From Lachnospiraceae bacterium (GTDB lineage Bacteria; Bacillota; Clostridia; Lachnospirales; Lachnospiraceae): a stretch of DNA of 64,000 nt. This document shows, in pieces, positions 44,808 to 54,204 of this stretch (position 1 is the first letter of the stretch; the number at the start of each line of letters is the position of its first letter). The notes beneath the pieces are model-generated. The model was not told where the DNA came from. It searched no databases and saw nothing but the letters and a program-made list of their open reading frames with translations. The stretch spans positions 184,362-248,361 of the forward strand of contig JAAWRC010000001.1 in assembly GCA_022800815.1 (NCBI GenBank), written 5' to 3'. Both the position numbers and the translations under genes were made by a program.

Positions 44808-44864
44808 TTGACAATGGGAAAGGAAGTTGTTACTATAAATACAAAAGCTATAGCAAAAATGCTA
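44808..44864 (+). promoter_or_regulatory. dhaKL promoter with LacI-type operator
   Basis: TTGACA at 44808-44813, 17 bases, TACTAT at 44831-44836. Just downstream are GCTATAGC (44847-44854) and the inverted repeat TAGCAAAAATGCTA (44851-44864), placed where a LacI protein would block transcription. CTATAG also occurs on the lacI side near 44669. Confidence 0.65.
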
Positions 44865-44902
44865 AAATATTTAGTGTAGCGTGGGGAGTGGAGGTTAAAT
44901 CA

Positions 44903-46615
44903 ATGAAGAAGATTATCAATGCACCGGAACATTATGTGGATGAGATGTTGGAGGGGATTTATGCAGCTCATCCGGACCAGGTGACCTACGTGGCGGACGA
45001 TCTGCGCTGTCTGGTCACGGCTAACAAGAAGGAGGGCAAGGTGGGTATTGCCACCGGCGGCGGCTCCGGTCATCTTCCCCTGTTTTTGGGTTATGTGGGC
45101 AGAGGGATGCTGGACGGCTGCTGCGTAGGCGATGTATTCCAGTCTCCCAGCTCCGAGCAGATGTTGGCGGTGACGAAGGCCATTGATTCCGGTGCCGGCG
45201 TCCTTTATATTTATGGAAATTACAACGGAGATATTTTCAATTTCAATATGGCGGCGGAGATGGCCGAATTTGAGGACGGGATCCGGGTGGAGACGGTTCT
45301 CGGAGCGGATGACGTGGCTTCCGGTCCTTTGCCCGCACCGGGAGAGAAGAGCATTCGCCGCGGTGTGGCCGGTATTTTCTTTGTCTACAAGTGCGCCGGG
45401 GCCGCAGCCGACCGGATGATGAATCTGGACGAGGTGAAGCGCATTGCCGAGAAGGCGGCGGCAAATGTCCGCACCATGGGCGTGGCCCTGACGCCCTGCA
45501 TCGTTCCCAGGGTCGGACATGCGGGCTTTTCCATCGGTGAGGACGAGATGGAGATCGGCATGGGCATTCACGGGGAGACCGGCATCCGACGGGGGAAGCT
45601 GGAGCCGGCGGACCAGATCGTGGAGGAGATGTTGGCGAAAATCCTGGGGGATTTTGACGGGATTGACGGAAGCCGGGTCGCTGTCCTCGTGAACGGTCTT
45701 GGAGCAACCACTCTGGATGAGCAGTACATTGTCACCAGAAAGATTGACAAGGTCTTAAAGAGCAGAAACATCACGGTGAAGAAGTATTATGTGGGTGAAT
45801 ATGCTACGGCTCTGGAGATGGCGGGCGTATCCATTTCCGTGCTAAAGCTGGACGAAGAGCTGGAGGGGCTTCTCGGCGAGCCCGCCCAGACGCCTTTCTT
45901 CCATCAGGGGAACGTGTCCCAGGAGGGCACGGTGAGGATGGATGCGGGGAAGGCGGCGAAGGCCCAGGAGAAGGTATCAGAGACAAAGAGCGGTGAGGAT
46001 GTCAACGGCCTGGTGGGCTTCTTAAAGAAGACCAGCGAGATCATGGCGGCCCACAGGGATTATCTGATCGATCTGGACAGCGTGGTGGGCGACGGTGACC
46101 TGGGGCTTACCATGTCCGACGGTTTTGCGGCGGCTTATAAGGCCGTGGCAGGGACGGGAGAGGCCGATTCCGGGAAGCTCCTTTACATGGCAGGAAAGGC
46201 CATGTCCATTGCGGTGCCCTCCACCATGGGAACGCTGATGGCTTCCGGGCTTATGCAGGCGGGCAAGAGGCTCCGTGGAAAGACGGAGACGGGACTCTCG
46301 GAGGCGGTAGAGCTGTTTGAAGGCTATGCGGAGGGCGTCATGAATCTGGGCAAGGCGAAGGTTGGCGACAAAACCTTCTTGGACGGCATGGTTCCCGCTG
46401 TGGAAGCCCTGAAGGCGGCAGAGGCGGCCGGAAAGGATCTGAAGGCGGCTGCGGCGGACGCCAAGGCAGCTGCGGAAAAAGGATTTGAAGATACCACCAC
46501 TATGCTGGCGGTTCACGGAAGGGCGGCGACCCGTGGGGAGGCTTCCAGAAGTTTAAAGGATCCCGGAGCGGCAGTTGCCATGCTGATTATGGATGCGTTC
46601 TGCCAGACGGTGTAA
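44903..46615 (+). CDS. Dihydroxyacetone kinase, DhaK-DhaL fusion
   Basis: 570 residues. The DhaK half (1 to about 330) has GGGSGHLPLFLGYVG and the substrate-linking histidine H223 in GIHGETG; the DhaL half (about 360-570) has the Mg-binding DLDSVVGDGDLGLTM and PSTMGTL. The fused form is the ATP-dependent glycerone kinase, giving dihydroxyacetone phosphate. GGAGG lies nine bases before ATG 44903. As first gene of the sugar locus it may salvage dihydroxyacetone set free by an aldolase. DhaL activity on other ketoses is possible. Confidence 0.93.
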   Translation: MKKIINAPEHYVDEMLEGIYAAHPDQVTYVADDLRCLVTANKKEGKVGIATGGGSGHLPLFLGYVGRGMLDGCCVGDVFQSPSSEQMLAVTKAIDSGAGVLYIYGNYNGDIFNFNMAAEMAEFEDGIRVETVLGADDVASGPLPAPGEKSIRRGVAGIFFVYKCAGAAADRMMNLDEVKRIAEKAAANVRTMGVALTPCIVPRVGHAGFSIGEDEMEIGMGIHGETGIRRGKLEPADQIVEEMLAKILGDFDGIDGSRVAVLVNGLGATTLDEQYIVTRKIDKVLKSRNITVKKYYVGEYATALEMAGVSISVLKLDEELEGLLGEPAQTPFFHQGNVSQEGTVRMDAGKAAKAQEKVSETKSGEDVNGLVGFLKKTSEIMAAHRDYLIDLDSVVGDGDLGLTMSDGFAAAYKAVAGTGEADSGKLLYMAGKAMSIAVPSTMGTLMASGLMQAGKRLRGKTETGLSEAVELFEGYAEGVMNLGKAKVGDKTFLDGMVPAVEALKAAEAAGKDLKAAAADAKAAAEKGFEDTTTMLAVHGRAATRGEASRSLKDPGAAVAMLIMDAFCQTV

Positions 46616-46626
46616 CATAAATGGAG

Positions 46627-46747
46627 CAGGCGATTGCGAAGTTGTAAAACTTGGAAAGGATTCTGACGATTGCAGAGGGCTTTGGATGGATCAATCGTCA
46701 GAATCCGCTCTGTAATTTTGAGTTTCGCAATTGCCTGTCAAATATCG
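46627..46747. repeat. Palindromic intergenic element, copy 2
   Basis: A shorter relative of the element at 2926-3140. Outer arms CAGGCGATTGCGAA (46627-46640) and TTCGCAATTGCCTG (46734-46747) differ by one pair; inner arms GGATTCTGACGATT (46658-46671) and its exact complement (46693-46706). The right 60 bases are about 80% identical to copy 1. It lies between dhaKL and the isomerase gene. Confidence 0.75.
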
Positions 46748-46765
46748 TGATTAGGAGGAGAAAAG

Positions 46766-48235
46766 ATGAACAACATTCCTGAAATCAAAGTTGGTGTCGT
46801 GGCGGTGAGCCGTGACTGTTTTCCGATGACTCTGTCGGAGACCAGGAGGAAGGCCCTGGTGGCGGCTTACGAGAAAAAGTATGGGGAAATTTATGAGTGC
46901 CCCACCTGTGTGGAGAATGAGCTGCACATGAGGAAGGCTCTTTCCGAGGTGCGGGCGGCCGGGTGCAATGCCCTGGTGGTGTATCTTGGAAACTTCGGGC
47001 CGGAAAGCTCGGAGACGCTTCTTGCCAAGGAATTCGGCGGCCCGGTCATGTTCGTGGCGGCTGCGGAGGAGACCCAGAAGGACCTAATCCAGGGCAGGGG
47101 CGACGCCTACTGCGGCATGTTAAACGCCAGCTACAACCTGAGCCTTCGGAATATCCGTGCCTACATTCCGGAATACCCGGTGGGGACGGCGGAGGAGTGT
47201 GCGGACATGATCCGGGAATTTTTGCCGGTGGCAAGGACCGTGGTGGCCCTTAAAAACTTGAAGATTATTTCCTTCGGCCCCAGGCCCCAGGATTTCCTGG
47301 CCTGCAATGCGCCCATCAAGAGACTCTATGACCTGGGCGTGGAGATTGAGGAAAATTCGGAGCTGGATCTGTTTGAATCCTTTAAGAACCATGAGGACGA
47401 CGAGCGGATTCCCGATGTGGTGAAGGAAATGGAAGAGGATTTGGGTGCGGGCAACAAGAAGCCGGAGGTCCTTGCCCGCCTGGCCCAGTACGAGCTGACC
47501 CTTTTGGACTGGGTGGAGGCGCACCGGGGCTCCAGGCCCTACGTGGCCATCGCCGGAAAGTGCTGGCCGGCCTTCCAGACCCAGTTCGGCTTCGTTCCCT
47601 GCTACGTGAACGGCAGATTGACGGCGAAGGGGATCCCGGTGTCCTGCGAGGTGGACATCTACGGTGCCCTCAGCGAATACATTGGGACGGTTGTCAGCCA
47701 GGATACGGTGACGCTCTTAGATATCAACAACACGGTTCCCGCCGACATGTACGAGGAGAGCATCAAGGGGCGCTGCGAGTATTCCCACAAGGATACCTTC
47801 ATGGGTTTCCACTGCGGCAACACGGCCTCCGGCAAGCTGGTGTCCTGTGAGATAAAATACCAGCTCATCATGGCGAGGACCCTTCCGGAGGTGTCCACCC
47901 AAGGAACCCTGGAGGGCGACATTGTACCCGGAGACATTACCTTCTTCCGCCTGCAGAGCACGGCCGACGCAAAGCTTCGGGCCTACGTGGCGGAGGGCGA
48001 GGTCCTTCCTGTGGCGACCAGATCCTTCGGCGGCATTGGCGTGTTTGCGATTCCCGAGATGGGACGTTTCTACCGTCACGTGCTGATCGAGAAGAACTTC
48101 CCTCACCATGGAGCGGTGGCCTTCGGGCATTACGGGAAGGCACTCTTCAACGTGTTCCGCTATCTGGGCGTGGAAGATATCGGCTTCAATCAGCCGAAGG
48201 GGATGCTGTATCCCGGCGAGAATCCTTTCGCATAA
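46766..48235 (+). CDS. L-fucose/L-arabinose isomerase-family protein
   Basis: 489 residues related to the aldose-ketose isomerases FucI/AraA. The N-terminal Rossmann-like half reads IKVGVVAVSRDCFPMTLSE, and the C-terminal barrel has metal-ligand candidates in TLLDINNTVPAD (Asp), GFHCGNT (His) and FPHHGAVAFGHYG (His). It is shorter than FucI (about 590). The reaction is probably isomerisation of an aldose to a ketose; the sugar cannot be deduced. TTAGGAGGAG precedes the ATG. It is downstream of dhaKL, separated by the repeat element. Confidence 0.82.
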   Translation: MNNIPEIKVGVVAVSRDCFPMTLSETRRKALVAAYEKKYGEIYECPTCVENELHMRKALSEVRAAGCNALVVYLGNFGPESSETLLAKEFGGPVMFVAAAEETQKDLIQGRGDAYCGMLNASYNLSLRNIRAYIPEYPVGTAEECADMIREFLPVARTVVALKNLKIISFGPRPQDFLACNAPIKRLYDLGVEIEENSELDLFESFKNHEDDERIPDVVKEMEEDLGAGNKKPEVLARLAQYELTLLDWVEAHRGSRPYVAIAGKCWPAFQTQFGFVPCYVNGRLTAKGIPVSCEVDIYGALSEYIGTVVSQDTVTLLDINNTVPADMYEESIKGRCEYSHKDTFMGFHCGNTASGKLVSCEIKYQLIMARTLPEVSTQGTLEGDIVPGDITFFRLQSTADAKLRAYVAEGEVLPVATRSFGGIGVFAIPEMGRFYRHVLIEKNFPHHGAVAFGHYGKALFNVFRYLGVEDIGFNQPKGMLYPGENPFA

Positions 48236-48251
48236 GCAGGATGGACGAAAG

Positions 48252-48315
48252 AAGAACCGTTCTTTTTTCGAAGACTGTCGCAGGGTCTGTCGGGAAAGAA
48301 CGGTCCTTCTTTCTG
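48252..48315 (+). terminator. Terminator-like hairpin after the isomerase gene
   Basis: AAGAACCGTTCTTTT (48252-48266) pairs with AAAGAACGGTCCTT (48295-48308), followed by CTTT. The loop is long (about 28 bases). Confidence 0.5.
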
Positions 48316-48410
48316 AACATTGCAGAAAATGAACGCATGATGTCTCCGGCCCGCCAATGAGGCTGACTGGAGGTGTCTTTACAATATGAGAAAATTTGCG
48401 GAGGTGCGGA

Positions 48411-49118
48411 ATGAAGCGGATCATTCTGATGGTGGTGCGGCTGTTTTTCATGGCGCCCGTCTGGTTTTTTAAGATCTGGAGCTGGGGCAGGAACGACAGG
48501 CACACGGAGAAGGAAAAGTTCGAGCTGCTGCGCCATGTGACCATCCATGCCAACCGGGCGGGGCGGGTGACCATCGAGCCCCACGGCCTGGAGAATCTTC
48601 CGAAGGAATCGGGCTATATTATGTTCCCCAATCACCAGGGACTGTTTGACGTGCTGGGCTTTCTGGAGACCTCCCCGCAGCCCTTCACGGTGGTCATGAA
48701 AAAGGAAGTGGAGAATGTGTTCCTGCTCAAGCAGGTGTGCGTTCTCCTGAAGGCCCAGTGCATGGACCGGGAGGATATTCGGGATTCCCTGCGGGTTATC
48801 AACCAGATGACAAAGGAAGTGAAGGAGGGACGGAATTACCTGATCTTTCCGGAGGGCACCAGGAGCAGGGCCGGCAACCATCTGCTGGATTTTAAAGGTG
48901 GCAGCTTCAAAAGTGCGGTGAACGCCCGCTGCCCCATCGTCCCGGTGGCGGTGATTGACAGCTACAAGGCCTTCGACACCAAATCGGTCCGCCCCGTGAC
49001 CGTGAAGCTCCACTACCTCCCGCCTCTTTCCTATGAGGAGTACCAGGGGATGCGCACGAACGAAATCGCCGCTCTGGTAAAAGCCCGGATTGAAGAGGTG
49101 ATCGCACAGTACACTTAA
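48411..49118 (+). CDS. 1-acyl-sn-glycerol-3-phosphate acyltransferase (PlsC-like)
   Basis: 235 residues with an N-terminal membrane segment and the acyltransferase motifs FPNHQGLFDVLG (NHxxxxD; residues about 76-87) and LIFPEGTRSR (about 143-152). PlsC makes phosphatidic acid from lysophosphatidic acid in the membrane. GGAGGTGCGGA precedes ATG 48411. It has no clear link with the sugar genes and may simply sit between them. Confidence 0.9.
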   Translation: MKRIILMVVRLFFMAPVWFFKIWSWGRNDRHTEKEKFELLRHVTIHANRAGRVTIEPHGLENLPKESGYIMFPNHQGLFDVLGFLETSPQPFTVVMKKEVENVFLLKQVCVLLKAQCMDREDIRDSLRVINQMTKEVKEGRNYLIFPEGTRSRAGNHLLDFKGGSFKSAVNARCPIVPVAVIDSYKAFDTKSVRPVTVKLHYLPPLSYEEYQGMRTNEIAALVKARIEEVIAQYT

Positions 49119-49138
49119 TCACCGAGTCCTTCTTGCTT

Positions 49139-49315
49139 GGAGGGCGCCGGACGGTGTTCCCCCGCAGACGATAGGAAGGTTTGGCAGATTTTGCGAGCCT
49201 AGCGCGGGCAATTTCAGCCGACCCGGTTTGATGGAGGTGAAATTGCCTGCCATAGGCGGCGCAGCAAAATCTGTCAAACCGACGTGTCTGCGGGGGAACG
49301 CCGTCCGGCGCCTCC
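49139..49315. repeat. 177-bp near-perfect palindromic element
   Basis: The outer arms GGAGGGCGCCGGACGG and CCGTCCGGCGCCTCC, then TTCCCCCGCAGAC/GTCTGCGGGGGAA, GGTTTGGCAGATTTTGC/GCAAAATCTGTCAAACC and CAATTTCA/TGAAATTG pair in order, with a small central loop. The whole unit folds as one hairpin. It lies between plsC and the deoR promoter. It does not resemble the elements at 2926 or 60740. Confidence 0.8.
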
Positions 49316-49318
49316 ATA

Positions 49319-49347
49319 TTGATTATTGGGCCGAAACCAGTTATAAT
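49319..49347 (+). promoter_or_regulatory. Promoter of the DeoR-family gene
   Basis: TTGATT at 49319-49324, 17 bases, TATAAT at 49342-49347. It starts four bases after the palindromic element. Confidence 0.75.
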
Positions 49348-49382
49348 GGATGCATAATCGAGCAAAACCGGGGAGGCCCTTT

Positions 49383-50153
49383 ATGTTTTCGGAGGAGAGG
49401 AAAGAGAAGATACTGGAGATTGTGAACCGGAAGAAGTCGGTGAAGGTCTCAGAGCTGAGCGAGGTTTTAAAAACCTCGGAGGTGACGGTGCGGAGGGATC
49501 TGGACGAGCTTCACAACGAGCAGAAGCTGTACCGGACCCATGGAGGCGCCCTGATTTTAAATCATGGTCAGTACGAGCTTCCATGGCAGGAACTGGCGGT
49601 TCTCCAGATCGAGGAAAAGCGAAAAATTGCCAGGAGGGCCATCAAATACGTCTGTGACAACGACGTTATCATTCTGGACGATTCCACCACGGCCCTGGAG
49701 CTTGCCAAGCTTATTGCGGCGGGCAGCTACAACAATCTGACGGTGGTGTGTATTGCGATTCCGTCGGTGAATGTGCTTTTGACCAACCGCTGTCTCAACG
49801 TGGTTATGGTGGGAGGACCGATCACGCCCCAGACCAATGCGGTCCTCGGCAGTATGGCGGAGAGGACCCTTCGCAGTATGCAGGCGGACAAATGCTTTAT
49901 GGGGATCAACGGGATCTATCCGGAGGGGTTTTATATGGCCAGCAGCTTTCTGGAGATGTCCACCAAGCAGGCGATTCTTGAGGCATCCAGGCAGAAGTTT
50001 GTGCTGGCGGACCACACGAAATTCGGCCAGTCTTCCTTCCTCAAGGTGGAAGGGCTGACGGAGGGGACCGACGGCCTGATCACCGATAGGCGGCTGGAGG
50101 ACTTTGACTATTCTGTCCTGGAGAAAAAGACGAATTTGGAATTTGCGGAGTAA
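49383..50153 (+). CDS. DeoR-family sugar-phosphate-responsive repressor
   Basis: 256 residues: helix-turn-helix ERKEKILEIVNRKKSVKVSE, then TVRRDLDELHNEQKLYRTHGGA, and a sugar-phosphate-binding C-terminal domain (ILDDSTTALELAKLI, LADHTKFGQSSFLKV). Such proteins repress sugar operons and release DNA when bound to a phosphorylated intermediate. ATG 49383 has GGGGAGG upstream. It precedes the ABC transporter genes and likely controls them. Confidence 0.92.
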   Translation: MFSEERKEKILEIVNRKKSVKVSELSEVLKTSEVTVRRDLDELHNEQKLYRTHGGALILNHGQYELPWQELAVLQIEEKRKIARRAIKYVCDNDVIILDDSTTALELAKLIAAGSYNNLTVVCIAIPSVNVLLTNRCLNVVMVGGPITPQTNAVLGSMAERTLRSMQADKCFMGINGIYPEGFYMASSFLEMSTKQAILEASRQKFVLADHTKFGQSSFLKVEGLTEGTDGLITDRRLEDFDYSVLEKKTNLEFAE

Positions 50154-50214
50154 AGAAAAACGGAAAGGAAACGAAACAGAAACAAAGCGGGAATAAAATA
50201 GGAATAACGTGGGA

Positions 50215-50250
50215 AACAGGAGTGCCGAAAGGGCATTCTTGTTTTTTTTT
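50215..50250 (+). terminator. Terminator after the DeoR-family gene
   Basis: AACAGGAGTGCC, GAAA loop, GGGCATTCTTGTT, followed by a run of eight or more T. Confidence 0.85.
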
Positions 50251-50281
50251 ACCAAAAGTTCAAAGGAGTCTAAAGATATTA

Positions 50282-50310
50282 TTGACAAATATGTGATTAC
50301 ATGATATAAA
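50282..50310 (+). promoter_or_regulatory. Promoter of the sugar ABC transporter operon
   Basis: Consensus TTGACA at 50282-50287, 17 bases, TATAAA at 50305-50310. Confidence 0.8.
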
Positions 50311-50512
50311 CATGAAAGAGAAGAAAAAAATTTGAAACCAAAAAAACGAAAAGGAAAGAAATGAAAGAAAAGTAAAAGAAAGTTATCTCCGGAAGGTTTT
50401 AGAAGGAGAAGGTGCGGTAATGGCAGCGGGCCGTCCGGCGGTTGTTTCGTTCCGGACAGCGGGAGGGCGGCGGCTGTTTATTATAAAAAAAGAAAAGGAG
50501 AGGAAACAAGAA

Positions 50513-51598
50513 ATGAAAAGAAAAGTGTTAAGTCTGCTTCTTGCAGCAACGATGGTTCTTTCTCTGGCGGCCTGCGGCGGCGGTGACGACAAGAAGGAAG
50601 AGACGGCGGCACCCACTGAGGCAGCGACGGAAGCCGCAAAGGAGACCGAGGCGGCGACGGATGCTGCGGCGGATACGACCGCAGCAGCGGCGGACACCCA
50701 GGCTGCTTCCGGCGAGACCAAGAAGATCACCATCGGCTACGCCCCCGCAACCCTGAACAATGCGTTCTGGCTGGCAGTGAAGGACGGCGTGCAGAAGGCT
50801 ATCGAAGAGAGGACCGGCTATGAGGTGACGCTGGTTGACATCGATGCCGGCGGCGACCAGGCAAAGATGAACGACGGTATCAGCAACCTTCTTGGCGCAG
50901 GCTGCGACGCGATGCTCGTTGCTCCTGCCGATTCCACCGCGGCGATGTCCGCTCTGGAAGAGTGCAAGAACGCAGGCGTTCCCGTGATCAACTTTGATAC
51001 CCCTGTGGACAACAGCAACGGTATCGTAGAGACTATCATCGCTTCCGATAACTACAATGCAGGTTATGTGGTAGGCAAAGATGCCGCCGAGAAGATGCCT
51101 GAGGATGCGAAGATCCTGATCCTCAACTCCGACCGTGCAAGCGCATGTGTGGAGCGTAAGAAGGGCTTCAAGGATGCTCTGGATGAGAGCGGCAAGAAGT
51201 ACAACATCATCAACGACCTGGACGGACAGGGCGATATGGAAGTTTCCCTGGGCGTTGTCAGCAACGCGATCGTGGCTGACCCCGACCTGGACGTGATCTT
51301 TGCGGTAAACGATCCTTCCGCCATGGGTTCTGTCAATGCGATCCAGCAGGCAACGGTAGAGCTTGAGAAGGATATCCTGGTATACGGCGTTGACGGAAAT
51401 CCCGATGCCAAGCTGATGATCAAAAACGGCGATATGGCAGGAACCGGTTCTCAGTCCCCTGAGACATTAGGTTATGAGTCCATGATGGCAGCTTTCGATG
51501 TTCTGGAAGGAAAGAGCATTGAGCCTGAGATCGTTGTTGACACCTTCCTGATCACTGCCGACAACGTAGACGAGTTCGGTACGGACGGCTGGCAGTAA
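50513..51598 (+). CDS. Sugar ABC transporter substrate-binding lipoprotein
   Basis: 361 residues. The N-terminus is a lipoprotein signal with the lipobox LAAC (Cys about 20), followed by an Ala/Thr/Glu linker to about 70. The mature part is a type I periplasmic-binding fold of the RbsB group (ITIGYAPATLNNAFWLAVKDGVQ, VPVINFDTPVDNSNG, DVIFAVNDPSAMGSVNAIQQ, VYGVDGNPDAKLMI). It delivers a pentose or hexose to the permease. AAAGGAGAGG precedes ATG 50513. It is the first gene of the transporter operon. Confidence 0.93.
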   Translation: MKRKVLSLLLAATMVLSLAACGGGDDKKEETAAPTEAATEAAKETEAATDAAADTTAAAADTQAASGETKKITIGYAPATLNNAFWLAVKDGVQKAIEERTGYEVTLVDIDAGGDQAKMNDGISNLLGAGCDAMLVAPADSTAAMSALEECKNAGVPVINFDTPVDNSNGIVETIIASDNYNAGYVVGKDAAEKMPEDAKILILNSDRASACVERKKGFKDALDESGKKYNIINDLDGQGDMEVSLGVVSNAIVADPDLDVIFAVNDPSAMGSVNAIQQATVELEKDILVYGVDGNPDAKLMIKNGDMAGTGSQSPETLGYESMMAAFDVLEGKSIEPEIVVDTFLITADNVDEFGTDGWQ

Positions 51599-51653
51599 GA
51601 TCTTCCGACCGGACGAAGTCCGGACAACCGGATAAAGTTTGATAAAAAATGCG

Positions 51654-51680
51654 GGAGCAGCCGTTCTGGCTGCTCCTATT
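51654..51680 (+). terminator. Attenuator hairpin between binding-protein and ATPase genes
   Basis: GGAGCAGCC, loop GTTCT, GGCTGCTCC, then TATTTAAAA. It ends 20 bases before the ATPase start. It probably lets the binding protein be made in excess by partial termination or mRNA end protection. Confidence 0.65.
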
Positions 51681-51699
51681 TAAAAGTAGAGGTGGAAAG

Positions 51700-53190
51700 A
51701 TGCCGAAAACATTGGTAGAAATGACGAATATCTCGAAATCGTTTCCTGGCGTGAAAGCACTGGACAATGCGCAGCTTACCCTGTACGAAGGAGAGGTATT
51801 GGGTCTTTTGGGGGAAAACGGGGCAGGAAAGTCTACCCTGATGAATGTATTGGGCGGTATTTACAAGCCTGATACGGGGAGTATCAAGATCGACGGACAG
51901 GAAGTGACGATCGGAAGTGTTGTGGAGGCGCAGAAGCTTGGGGTGGCGTTTATCCATCAGGAGATCGCACTGGTGCCCTATCTGTCGGTGGCGGAAAATA
52001 TTTTTCTGGGAAGGGAACTCAAATCAGCCGGCATGGTAGATAAACGGCGGATGTACAGAGAGGCGAAGCAGTGGCTGGACATGGTGGGTCTGGACGTGAA
52101 CCCGGCGACGATGGTATGCCGCTTAAGCATCGGCCGCCAGCAGATGGTGGAGATCGCAAAGGCCTGTTCCCTGAACATGAAACTGATGATCATGGATGAG
52201 CCGACCTCCTCCCTGTCGGAGAACGAGGTGGAATCCCTCTTCCATATGATGAATTCCCTGAAAGAACGGGGGATCGGAATTATCTACATATCCCATAAGC
52301 TTTCCGAGATCTTTACCATCACGGACCGGGTGTGCGTCATGAGAGACGGAAGCTATGTTGGTACCATCATCACGAAGGAGAGCGAAGAGTCGGATCTGGT
52401 ATCCATGATGGTGGGCCGGACACTGGATAATTACTATGCGAGAACCTTTAACAAGCCGGGAGAGGTGGTCCTGGAGGCGAAGAACATTAGTTCCGGGAAG
52501 CGGGTGGTCGACTGCAGCTTCAGTGTGAGGCGGGGCGAGATCCTTGGCTTCTACGGGCTGGTGGGCGCCGGCCGTTCCGAGCTTTTAAAGGCGGTCATGA
52601 ACCTGTATCCCAGGGACGGCGGAACCGTTACCATAAAAGGACAGGATGTGTCGAAGCTTCCCACCAGGAAGATCCAGGAGATGGGGATCGCCCTGGTGCC
52701 GGAGAACCGGAAGCTGGAGGGCCTGATCTTAAAGAATACGATTTCCTTTAACATCAGCATCTCCGTCCTGAAAAAGTTCATCGGGAAGCTGCGCGTGAAT
52801 TATAAAAAAGAAAAAGAAATCGTGGACAACGGAATTAAATCCCTTGCAGTAAAGACACCTTCCAGGACCCAGGCGGTGAGGAATCTCTCCGGCGGCAATC
52901 AGCAGAAGGTGGTACTGGCGAAATGGCTGGCCTCCGAGCCGGAGATCCTGGTGCTCGACGAGCCCACCAGAGGCGTGGACGTGGGCGCCAAGGCGGAGAT
53001 CTACAAGATCATGAACGAGCTGGCGGCCCGGGGCATGGCGATCATCATGATCTCTTCCGAGATGCCGGAGATCGTGAACATGTGTGACCGGATGCTGATC
53101 ATGAGCGGCGGAAGGATCAGAGGCGAGCTGGACAAATCAGAGTTTGAACAGACGAAGATTTTACATTATGCGATTGCAGAGGAGATTTGA
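51700..53190 (+). CDS. Sugar ABC transporter ATPase (RbsA/MglA type)
   Basis: 496 residues with two fused ATPase domains. The first has Walker A GENGAGKSTLM (about 38-48) and LSIGRQQMVEIAKA plus MIMDEPTSSLSENE. The second has a degenerate Walker A (GLVGAGRSELL), signature LSGGNQQKVVLAKWLA and LVLDEPTRGVDVGAKAEIY. Such asymmetry is typical for this class. It powers uptake through the permease next door. GAGGTGGAAAG precedes ATG 51700. Confidence 0.95.
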   Translation: MPKTLVEMTNISKSFPGVKALDNAQLTLYEGEVLGLLGENGAGKSTLMNVLGGIYKPDTGSIKIDGQEVTIGSVVEAQKLGVAFIHQEIALVPYLSVAENIFLGRELKSAGMVDKRRMYREAKQWLDMVGLDVNPATMVCRLSIGRQQMVEIAKACSLNMKLMIMDEPTSSLSENEVESLFHMMNSLKERGIGIIYISHKLSEIFTITDRVCVMRDGSYVGTIITKESEESDLVSMMVGRTLDNYYARTFNKPGEVVLEAKNISSGKRVVDCSFSVRRGEILGFYGLVGAGRSELLKAVMNLYPRDGGTVTIKGQDVSKLPTRKIQEMGIALVPENRKLEGLILKNTISFNISISVLKKFIGKLRVNYKKEKEIVDNGIKSLAVKTPSRTQAVRNLSGGNQQKVVLAKWLASEPEILVLDEPTRGVDVGAKAEIYKIMNELAARGMAIIMISSEMPEIVNMCDRMLIMSGGRIRGELDKSEFEQTKILHYAIAEEI

Positions 53191-53192
53191 GT

Positions 53193-54197
53193 ATGAGTAA
53201 GAAATTTGATATGAGCAAATATGAGGATCATGGAATTCTTGGGCCCTTTGTCCGTTACCTGAAGGCGAACCTGGGCATTCTGGCTGCCTTTATCGTACTG
53301 TGCCTGCTGATCACCGTGATGGCGCCCAACTTCATGACGGTGAACAACTGGCTGACGATCTTACGTACCGTTTCCACCACCGGCTGCCTGGCCATCGGCG
53401 TCATGCTGGCCATCATGCTGGGCGGCATCGACCTGACCGGCGGCGCCATGATCGCCTGTGTGGGCTGTCTGACTGTCACGGCCATGGAGCGCTGGGGCAT
53501 GCCCATGGTTCCGGCCATCGCCATCGGCCTTCTGGTCGGTATCGTGGCAGGCTTCATCGACGGCTGGATCATCGCTTACAGCGGGATCCATCCCTTCGTT
53601 GTCACCCTGGCCATGCAGAGCATCCTGAGGGGCGCCGCTTACCTGATCGCCGGCGGCCAGCCCATCTCCCTGTATGCCAACACGACGTATCCGATCATCG
53701 GTACGGGTCTTGCGGGAATCGTGCCTTACCCGATCATCTACATGCTGATTTTCTTCTTCTTACAGTACCTGCTTCTCAATAAGACGAAAGCGGGACGTTA
53801 TATCTATGCGGTAGGCGGAAATGCCACGGCGGCACAGTTCTCCGGCGTGGACATCAAGAAGGTCAAGATCATGGCCTGGACCATCAGCGGATTCCTGGGC
53901 GCATTTGCCGGTATCATCCTGTCGGCCCGTATGGCCTCCGGCCAGCCCGGTACTTCCATCGGCGCCGAGACGGACGCCATCGCTTCCTGCGTACTTGGCG
54001 GAACCAGCATGTACGGCGGCGTCGGCAACACCGGCGGCGTGCTGATCGGCGTCATGATCATCGGCGTTATCACCAACGGCCTGACCCTGCTTCACGTGGA
54101 CTCCAACTGGCAGTACGTGGCCAAGGGCCTGATCATTCTGCTGGCTGTTTACATTGACATGATTCGTCAGAATAAGCAGCAGTCCAGAAGCGAATAA
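53193..54197 (+). CDS. Sugar ABC transporter permease (RbsC type)
   Basis: 334 residues with about nine to ten membrane helices of the BPD_transp_2 family: FMTVNNWLTILRTVSTTGCLAIG, MLGGIDLTGGAMIA, GYILSARMASGQPGTS-like region near 245, and SCVLGGTSMYGGVGNTGGVLIG. It forms the channel as a homodimer. ATG 53193 begins two bases after the ATPase stop; GAGGAG lies within the ATPase gene end. A terminator follows. Confidence 0.94.
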   Translation: MSKKFDMSKYEDHGILGPFVRYLKANLGILAAFIVLCLLITVMAPNFMTVNNWLTILRTVSTTGCLAIGVMLAIMLGGIDLTGGAMIACVGCLTVTAMERWGMPMVPAIAIGLLVGIVAGFIDGWIIAYSGIHPFVVTLAMQSILRGAAYLIAGGQPISLYANTTYPIIGTGLAGIVPYPIIYMLIFFFLQYLLLNKTKAGRYIYAVGGNATAAQFSGVDIKKVKIMAWTISGFLGAFAGIILSARMASGQPGTSIGAETDAIASCVLGGTSMYGGVGNTGGVLIGVMIIGVITNGLTLLHVDSNWQYVAKGLIILLAVYIDMIRQNKQQSRSE

Positions 54198-54204
54198 TAG
54201 GATA

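Larger units (their letters stand above)
50154..50512. other. Intergenic region between deoR and the binding-protein gene
   Basis: It contains the deoR terminator and the promoter of the transporter operon, listed separately, then an AT-rich leader of about 195 bases. No small gene with a ribosome site was found in it. Confidence 0.6.
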
